Below are positions 5,266-5,831 of a DNA stretch of 5,831 bases, piece after piece (the first letter of the stretch is position 1; each line of letters opens with the position of its first letter). The DNA comes from Lentisphaeria bacterium (lineage in GTDB: Bacteria; Verrucomicrobiota; Lentisphaeria; Victivallales; UBA1829). The notes beneath the pieces were generated by a model. It did no database searches. It was not told where the DNA came from and saw nothing but the letters and a program-made list of their open reading frames with translations. The DNA is taken from positions 1-5,831 of the forward strand of contig JAFVRL010000071.1 of the NCBI GenBank assembly GCA_017504325.1, in the 5' to 3' direction. The position numbers were made by a program, and so were the translations under genes.

Positions 5266-5831
5266 ATGCCGGCAATCGATGTATACTTGGAATATATGAT
5301 GCAGATCAAAGCATCAGACTTGCACATGAGCAGTAATCACCCTGTAGCATACCGTGTGGACGGTGAGATCGTCTTTACCGAAACAGAACCCATGCAGAGT
5401 GACATCATCCACCAGATCGCTTTTGAGATCATGCCGGAAAGAAACCGGAAACAGTTTACAGACTGCAATGACGCCGACCTTGCATACGCATTGCCTACAG
5501 GCGACCGTTTCCGTGTAAACGTATTCCGTGACCTGAACGGCGTAGGGATCGTCGCCCGTATCATTCCTGCGGATATCCTCACCTTTGAACAGCTGAACCT
5601 GCCGCCGGTATGCGCAGAACTGTGTACCCTCAATAACGGACTTGTGCTTGTCACCGGTCCTACCGGAAGCGGAAAGTCCACCACGCTTGCCGCCATGGTG
5701 GACTATATCAACCGGCACCGTACCGACCATATCATCACCGTTGAAGACCCTGTGGAATTCGTGCATCCCAGCCGGAAGTGCCTGGTAAATCACCGTGAAA
5801 TCGGACGCCATACCAACAGCTTCGCCTCCGC
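5266..5831 (+). CDS. pilT: PilT-type type IV pilus retraction ATPase (3' end cut by window)
   Basis: The first 188 codons of a secretion-family hexameric ATPase at the inner face of the cytoplasmic membrane. PilT retracts type IV pili for twitching motility, surface attachment and DNA uptake. The N-terminal PAS-like region has the PilT hallmark ASDLHMSS (16-23) and YRVDGEI (29-35). VNVFRDLNGVGIVARII (84-100) follows, then Walker A GPTGSGKST (131-139), the Asp box ITVEDPVEFVH (157-167) and NHREIGRHTNSF (175-186). The last usually reads NQREVGxDT, so His replaces the usual Gln. PilT is about 340-370 aa, so roughly half is missing, including the Walker B, His box and AIRNLIR-type motif that would separate PilT from PilU. 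GGAG (5255-5258) 7 nt before ATG supports the start. Arginine codons favour CGT (7 of 12), unlike panC. It has its own promoter behind a strong terminator. Confidence 0.94.
   Translation, partial: MPAIDVYLEYMMQIKASDLHMSSNHPVAYRVDGEIVFTETEPMQSDIIHQIAFEIMPERNRKQFTDCNDADLAYALPTGDRFRVNVFRDLNGVGIVARIIPADILTFEQLNLPPVCAELCTLNNGLVLVTGPTGSGKSTTLAAMVDYINRHRTDHIITVEDPVEFVHPSRKCLVNHREIGRHTNSFAS

Noticed and set aside
5253..5336. 28-codon frame starting with ATG 5253, overlapping the pilT start
   Set aside because: AGGA lies only 3 nt before it, and its GGAG is better explained as the pilT ribosome site.
5314..5811. 165-codon minus-strand frame opposite pilT
   Set aside because: Antisense shadow of codon bias in pilT; no family resemblance.

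Overview
This window reads as an ordinary bacterial chromosome segment. Genes are tightly packed, most starts have Shine-Dalgarno sites, and there are sigma70-type promoter candidates and one textbook intrinsic terminator. A PilT-type type IV pilus ATPase suggests a bacterium that makes pili, probably Gram-negative. I cannot name the lineage from sequence alone; a PVC-type bacterium such as a lentisphaerote is only an impression. No mobile element, CRISPR array, tRNA or rRNA was seen.

Layout: positions 1-2107 hold two minus-strand genes in a probable operon. First in transcription is an unusual stand-alone protein with an ATP-cone-like domain. Next, 19 nt downstream, is a TrmA/RlmD-type Fe-S RNA 5-methyluridine methyltransferase that runs off the left edge. 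Positions 2108-2299 are an AT-rich divergent control region with promoter candidates on both strands, two short palindromes and an operator-like dyad. Positions 2300-5057 are a plus-strand cluster: a single-domain malic enzyme, pantothenate synthetase (panC) and a GNAT acetyltransferase. A hairpin without a U-tract separates malic enzyme from panC. panC and the GNAT gene are 12 nt apart and surely co-transcribed. A strong terminator closes the cluster at about 5087-5136. A 61-nt, almost pure pyrimidine tract follows, then a good extended -10 promoter and the start of pilT, which is cut by the right edge.

Function: malic enzyme links the C4 dicarboxylate and pyruvate pools and yields reduced nicotinamide cofactor. 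PanC makes pantothenate, the CoA precursor. The GNAT protein should use acetyl-CoA. A shared CoA/acetyl-CoA theme is possible but unproven. The left operon pairs RNA base methylation with a protein that looks like a nucleotide-sensing fold whose usual basic ATP contacts are replaced. That protein is the least explained item here. The rest belongs to well-known families, and I see no clear new multi-gene system.
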